Of a stretch of DNA of 64,000 nt, positions 59,715 to 64,000 are shown in pieces. Made by a program: the position numbers and the translations under genes. Positions within the stretch are counted from its first letter, which is position 1. Each line of letters opens with the position of its first letter. Below the pieces are notes generated by a model. The model was not told the origin of the DNA. It did not search any database and saw only the letters and a program-made list of their open reading frames with translations. Origin of the DNA: Chitinophagaceae bacterium (GTDB lineage Bacteria; Bacteroidota; Bacteroidia; Chitinophagales; Chitinophagaceae); assembly GCA_022843585.1 (NCBI GenBank), contig JALHNJ010000014.1:62001-126000 (forward strand), written 5' to 3'.

Positions 59715-61958
59715 ATGTTGAAGCAATTTGTAAGGATTGTTTTGGAGAAAATAGTAGCAATTTCATTATTGCTAATGCTTGCACAACCTCTGGTGGCTCA
59801 GCAGAGTAAGGTAGATTCTGTCATATTCTTTCTCAACAAGAGTTTTGCTACGGAAACACTGGACTCACTCAGTTTAAAGAAAGTATTTGAAACCTTAAAT
59901 GGAGCTGTGTTGAGCAATAAGCATGTTGAACAAATAGAGCAGGCTTTAAAGAACTACAAAAACTGGGAAGGTAACGGGAGTATTGATACTGTGAGGTTAA
60001 TTATGCTGAGAACTATTGTCAATACCAATGCAGATAAAGCCATTGAGTATGGTAAGCTGCAAATTGAGCAATTAGACAAAATCAACACTGCAAAGGCCTC
60101 CGAATTGAGGAGCTACTATCTAAATACACTGCGGTTTCCTTTCAGAAATTCGAACAGGTTGGAGGAAGGGTTTCAATATTTTACAAGGAAACTGAATCAA
60201 TACAAATCAAGCAACGACTCTTCTTGCATTGCTGAGTGCCATTTTGTTTTAGGCGGCTTCTACAGAATTTCAGGCCTGGACGATTTGGCCATTTATAACA
60301 TGAAAAAATCAATTAGCTATATTGATTCATCTAAATATAAAAGGAAATGGATGAATAATATAGGTGTACTAGGATTTTATTACTATTTGAAAAACGACCC
60401 AACCGAGAGCATACGATATAACAGAATTTCAAACAATTACCACCTAAAAGATAGCTTAACTCATTCAATTACCTCGCAAAGAATGGCTTCAGCAATGCTT
60501 CTTGATAATCAATTAGACAGTGCTGCGTATTATATTAGATTGGCAAAATCAAGTAAGGATGCAAGCCGACCTGATATAACAGCAGCAATCCTTCAAACCG
60601 AAGCTGAATACAACATCCAGGCAGGAGCTTTTACAGAAGCGGATAGTCTTTTGAAAAAATGCTGGGAAGTAATTATTGAAAATAACCTCCAGGTGAATGC
60701 AGCAGCTGGAATTCAAGCCCCTGATTATTACCTCGCCCAGCTCCGCATTAAACAAAATAGACTGCCGGAGGCTATTGATTTGCTTACAAAAGATATTGCA
60801 CGGCTGCTGAACAACCGGGTGCTGATTCTGAGAGATTACAAGCTGATAGCAGAGTTGTATAAGAAAATGGGTAAGGGTAATGAAGCTGCTATTGCTTATG
60901 CCACTTATGTAGCCAAACTCGACAGCTTACAAACCGATCAGGAGAAATACCGCTCCATTACTTTTGAAGCAGAACAACAGTTGAATGAAAAGGAGCTTTC
61001 TATTGCCAGCCTCGAGAGTAAGAACAGAATCGCTTCACTCACCCGTAATTTTTTAATGGGTATTGCTGCACTTTTTGTATTGCTGGCAGCAGGCATATAC
61101 AGCAGGTTTCAGTTTAAAAAGAAAGCCAATAAGGTTTTGGAAAAGACTTTAGTTGATTTAAAATCTACCCAGTCCCAGTTAATTCAATCAGAAAAAATGG
61201 CCAGCCTGGGAGAACTCACCGCCGGCATTGCCCATGAAATTCAAAACCCATTAAACTTCGTTAATAATTTTTCGGAGGTAAATAAGGAATTACTAGTGGA
61301 GATGAAAGATGAAATTGAGAAAGGAAATGTGGATGAAGTAAATGCTTTAGTTGATGATGTAATTGCAAATGAAGAAAAAATAAATCACCACGGCAAAAGA
61401 GCCGATGCCATTGTAAAAGGAATGTTGCAACACTCCAATAGCGGTACCGGCAAAAAAGAACCTGCCAATATCAATGCACTGGCAGATGAATATTTAAGAC
61501 TGGCCTATCATGGTTTAAGAGCAAAAGATAAAACTTTCAATGCCACTATGAAAACTGATTTTGATGAAACCATCAGCAACATCAATATCATTCCTCAGGA
61601 TATTGGAAGAGTGATTTTGAATTTGATTACAAATGCATTTTATGTGGTCAACGAAAAATCAAAGCAAGGAATTGCCGGTTATGAACCAATTGTAACTGTG
61701 AAGACTTTCAAGAACCCCCCTTCGGGGGGCAGGGGGGCCGAAGTTTTCATCTCAGTAAAAGACAACGGCAACGGCATCTCACAAAAAATACTTGATAAAA
61801 TCTTTCAACCCTTCTTTACCACTAAACCAACCGGGCAGGGAACAGGTTTAGGGTTGAGTTTGAGTTATGATATTGTGAAGGCACATGGTGGGGAGTTGAA
61901 GGTGGAAACGAAGGAAGGGGAAGGAAGCAAATTTATAATTGTATTACCATCTAATTAA
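59715..61958 (+). CDS. TPR-transmembrane histidine kinase 3
   Basis: About 747 residues from the ATG at 59715, which opens directly into a signal peptide ending ...LVAQQ; a TTG at 59700 overlapping the giant gene's stop is a possible but less likely start. The periplasmic part (about 25-440) is helical with TPR-like repeats, longer than in its relatives. The membrane span lies at about 446-465, then coiled coil and kinase core with His507. The ATP-binding domain carries an in-frame GC-rich insert coding N-P-P-S-G-G-R-G-A at 61715..61737, as in the kinase at 47319. Confidence 0.92.
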   Translation: MLKQFVRIVLEKIVAISLLLMLAQPLVAQQSKVDSVIFFLNKSFATETLDSLSLKKVFETLNGAVLSNKHVEQIEQALKNYKNWEGNGSIDTVRLIMLRTIVNTNADKAIEYGKLQIEQLDKINTAKASELRSYYLNTLRFPFRNSNRLEEGFQYFTRKLNQYKSSNDSSCIAECHFVLGGFYRISGLDDLAIYNMKKSISYIDSSKYKRKWMNNIGVLGFYYYLKNDPTESIRYNRISNNYHLKDSLTHSITSQRMASAMLLDNQLDSAAYYIRLAKSSKDASRPDITAAILQTEAEYNIQAGAFTEADSLLKKCWEVIIENNLQVNAAAGIQAPDYYLAQLRIKQNRLPEAIDLLTKDIARLLNNRVLILRDYKLIAELYKKMGKGNEAAIAYATYVAKLDSLQTDQEKYRSITFEAEQQLNEKELSIASLESKNRIASLTRNFLMGIAALFVLLAAGIYSRFQFKKKANKVLEKTLVDLKSTQSQLIQSEKMASLGELTAGIAHEIQNPLNFVNNFSEVNKELLVEMKDEIEKGNVDEVNALVDDVIANEEKINHHGKRADAIVKGMLQHSNSGTGKKEPANINALADEYLRLAYHGLRAKDKTFNATMKTDFDETISNINIIPQDIGRVILNLITNAFYVVNEKSKQGIAGYEPIVTVKTFKNPPSGGRGAEVFISVKDNGNGISQKILDKIFQPFFTTKPTGQGTGLGLSLSYDIVKAHGGELKVETKEGEGSKFIIVLPSN
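61715..61737 (+). repeat. GC-rich palindromic repeat, second in-frame copy
   Basis: CCCCCC-TT-C-GGGGGG-CA-GGGGGG in the ATP-binding domain of TPR kinase 3, at the same place and frame as the copy at 49049..49071. Both code a Pro-Ser-Gly-Gly loop. Confidence 0.7.
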
Positions 61959-61969
61959 TAAATAAAAAG

Positions 61970-64000
61970 ATGAAAAATTTACTTGCCATAATTCTCTTTT
62001 TCTATTTCCCGTTGCAACTCTGTGCTCAAGTTCAAGTAGACAGTATGTCTCCGGGCTACAATCCATTTTTAGCAGATAGTCTGCGTTCAAGGATTGACCG
62101 GGATGACAACGACTCTACAAAAGCCTGGAACATGATTTTGCTTTACTGGGCAATTGAAGGGGTTCAGTCAGATAGTGCAATGGCTATTGCGAAACAAGCC
62201 TATGAATTCTCAAAAAGTAAGCAATTGAAATTTATGGAGGTCTATGCATTGATGGCCATAGGATATAATCAAAAAAACACGGGAGATTATGCTGAATCAT
62301 TAAAAACATACTTACAGGTATTTGAAATATTAGGGTATTCTTCTTTTCATGAAAGTAACAGACTACCTGATGCTGATGGTTCTGTTCTTGACAGGGAGAG
62401 TTTGCATCAATATGCAGAGACACAGAGACATATGGGTTTTTTACTTGGACAAGTTGGTAATAGAACGGAGGAGCTGAACAAATACAGAACAGCATTGAAG
62501 ATACATGAAGCATTAAAGGATGAACGCTTAGTAGCCATGACAACCATTAATATCGCTGAAGTTTACCTGGCGACGAATCTCCCTGATTCAGCTATACTAT
62601 TTGCAGAAAAAAGTTTAGGATATTACGAAAAACAAAATGTTCCTTTTTATGTAAAAACATATCTTGGTCATATCTATAATATTATCGGGGAATCCAATCT
62701 TTTAATTAAAAAATATGATTTGGCAGAAGAGGCTTTATGGAAAGCAGAAAAGGCCAATATCCAGTATAAGAATTTTAGAAATTTAATTCTAACGTATTTA
62801 TTCCGGGCAGAAATCTACAATCAAAAAAAGGAGTATGATTCCAGTTTGAACTATGCACACAAAGCCAGGGTAACAGCTATTGAAGTAGGGCTGAAAAGCT
62901 ATATCGCTAAAAGCTATGCCGCACTTGCCAAATCCTACCAGACACTCAATAAGCAGGATAGCGGGTATCATTATTTAAAACTGGCCGCTCCATTAATAGA
63001 CAGTCTTAACAAAGTAGAAAAAAACAATTTAATACGATATCAAAATATTCTATTTACAGAGAATCAGAATTTGCAAAGAATAGAAAAGGAGAAAACTGCA
63101 ACCCAGAACCGTATCCGGGTAATTTCACTTTTGAGCATACTTGGATTTATCCTCTTAATTGCTCTGCTGCTTTATCGAAATAACCGGCAAAAACAAAAAA
63201 CCAATAAAGTTTTAGAATCCACACTTACCAATTTAAAATCCACTCAATCCCAACTCATCCAATCCGAAAAAATGGCAAGCCTTGGAGAACTCACTGCCGG
63301 CATTGCCCATGAAATTCAAAACCCGTTGAATTTCGTCAACAACTTTTCTGAAGTAAATGAAGAGTTATTGGTTGAAATGAAAGATGAATTAGATAAAGGA
63401 AATATTGCTGATGCCAAAGCCATTGCAAATGATGCGATAGAGAATCAACAAAAAATCCTGCATCACGGCAAAAGAGCCGATGCAATAGTAAAAGGAATGC
63501 TGCAACACAGTCGTAGCAGTAGCGGCGCAAAAGAACCAACAGATATTAATGCATTAGCCGATGAATATTTAAGATTAGCCTATCACGGTTTAAGAGCAAA
63601 GGACAAATCATTTAATGCATCAACGAAAACAGATTTTGATGAAACGATTGACAACATCAACATTATTCCGCAGGATATTGGAAGGGTGATCCTCAATTTA
63701 ATTACCAATGCATTTTATGTAGTCAATGAAAAATCAAAACAAAATATTCAAGGATACGAACCAACTGTTTCGGTAAGTACAAAAAAAATCAACGGTAAAA
63801 TAGAAATAAAAGTTGCAGATAACGGCAATGGTATCTCTCAAAAAATATTAGATAAAATTTTTCAACCCTTCTTCACCACCAAACCCACCGGGCAAGGCAC
63901 TGGTTTAGGATTGAGTTTAAGTTATGATATTGTAAAAGCACATGGGGGAGAGTTGAAGGTGGAAACGAAGGAAGGTGAAGGTTCAACATTTATCATTCAA
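61970..64000 (+). CDS. TPR-transmembrane histidine kinase 4 (C-terminus cut by the window edge)
   Basis: Open from the ATG at 61970 to the window end, 677 codons. A signal peptide (ending ...LCAQ) is followed by about 350 helical residues with TPR-like repeats, a membrane span at about 383-402, and a kinase core with His447 and the complete F-T-T-K-P-T-G-Q-G-T-G-L-G-L box. By comparison with the others only the last few residues are missing. It follows TPR kinase 3 by 11 bp, so the operon continues at least to the edge. The sequence after the palindrome-bearing loop lacks the GC-rich insert. Confidence 0.92.
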   Translation, partial: MKNLLAIILFFYFPLQLCAQVQVDSMSPGYNPFLADSLRSRIDRDDNDSTKAWNMILLYWAIEGVQSDSAMAIAKQAYEFSKSKQLKFMEVYALMAIGYNQKNTGDYAESLKTYLQVFEILGYSSFHESNRLPDADGSVLDRESLHQYAETQRHMGFLLGQVGNRTEELNKYRTALKIHEALKDERLVAMTTINIAEVYLATNLPDSAILFAEKSLGYYEKQNVPFYVKTYLGHIYNIIGESNLLIKKYDLAEEALWKAEKANIQYKNFRNLILTYLFRAEIYNQKKEYDSSLNYAHKARVTAIEVGLKSYIAKSYAALAKSYQTLNKQDSGYHYLKLAAPLIDSLNKVEKNNLIRYQNILFTENQNLQRIEKEKTATQNRIRVISLLSILGFILLIALLLYRNNRQKQKTNKVLESTLTNLKSTQSQLIQSEKMASLGELTAGIAHEIQNPLNFVNNFSEVNEELLVEMKDELDKGNIADAKAIANDAIENQQKILHHGKRADAIVKGMLQHSRSSSGAKEPTDINALADEYLRLAYHGLRAKDKSFNASTKTDFDETIDNINIIPQDIGRVILNLITNAFYVVNEKSKQNIQGYEPTVSVSTKKINGKIEIKVADNGNGISQKILDKIFQPFFTTKPTGQGTGLGLSLSYDIVKAHGGELKVETKEGEGSTFIIQ

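Overview
The window looks like chromosomal DNA of a Bacteroidota bacterium, most likely Chitinophagales/Chitinophagaceae. Pointers: type IX secretion genes (gldK, porV, a porP/sprF homologue), the bacillithiol gene bshA, an acyl-ornithine type of arginine pathway, a DUF4292 lipoprotein, AT-rich base use, and promoters resembling the Bacteroidetes pattern TTTG / TAnnTTTG. The assignment rests on recognised protein families, not on a marker gene.

Region 1 (1-10428, all minus strand) is a sulfur island: a Crp/Fnr-type regulator, a TauE/SafE exporter, a persulfide dioxygenase-rhodanese fusion (CstB-like), two small rhodaneses, a periplasmic DsrE-like protein, an outer-membrane porin, a SoxB-like Tat-exported hydrolase, a TsdA-like dihaem cytochrome, two YeeE/YedE-type sulfur transporters and a secreted acetolactate-decarboxylase-fold protein. 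Four transcription units each carry the same GTGA-N6-TCAC palindrome at an identical distance from a -7-like box. The regulator's recognition helix has the residue pattern that reads GTGA in E. coli CRP, so the island looks like one regulon.

Region 2 (10438-20085) is mostly housekeeping: murF, gldK, porV, ispF, dut, a DUF4292 lipoprotein, an EnvC-like murein hydrolase activator and bshA. Several strong intrinsic terminators separate these units.

Region 3 (20382-30160) holds an M28 peptidase and, convergent to it, an eight-gene arginine operon read on the minus strand: GNAT acetyltransferase, argG, argC, argD, acyl-ornithine carbamoyltransferase, argB, M20 deacylase, argH. Its leader can form two mutually exclusive hairpins.

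Region 4 (30356-38916) is mixed: a small membrane protein, an RsmI-like methyltransferase, an EI24 membrane protein, an alkyladenine glycosylase, an SLC13 carboxylate transporter, PorP/SprF, upp, an internally deleted AnmK-like protein and a PGM1-type ATP-grasp ligase.

Region 5 (39238-64000, all plus strand, running off the end) is the most unusual part: about 25 kb of tightly packed signalling genes. It has three FIST-domain proteins, an EthD protein, a serine hydrolase, a sensorless histidine kinase, four TPR-transmembrane histidine kinases, a CotH-like protein, and a 3092-residue soluble histidine kinase with about fourteen tandem GAF-like modules joined by a repeated helical linker. The six kinases share nearly the same catalytic core. 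No response regulator is visible. I propose that this is a multi-input sensor array feeding one shared kinase type.
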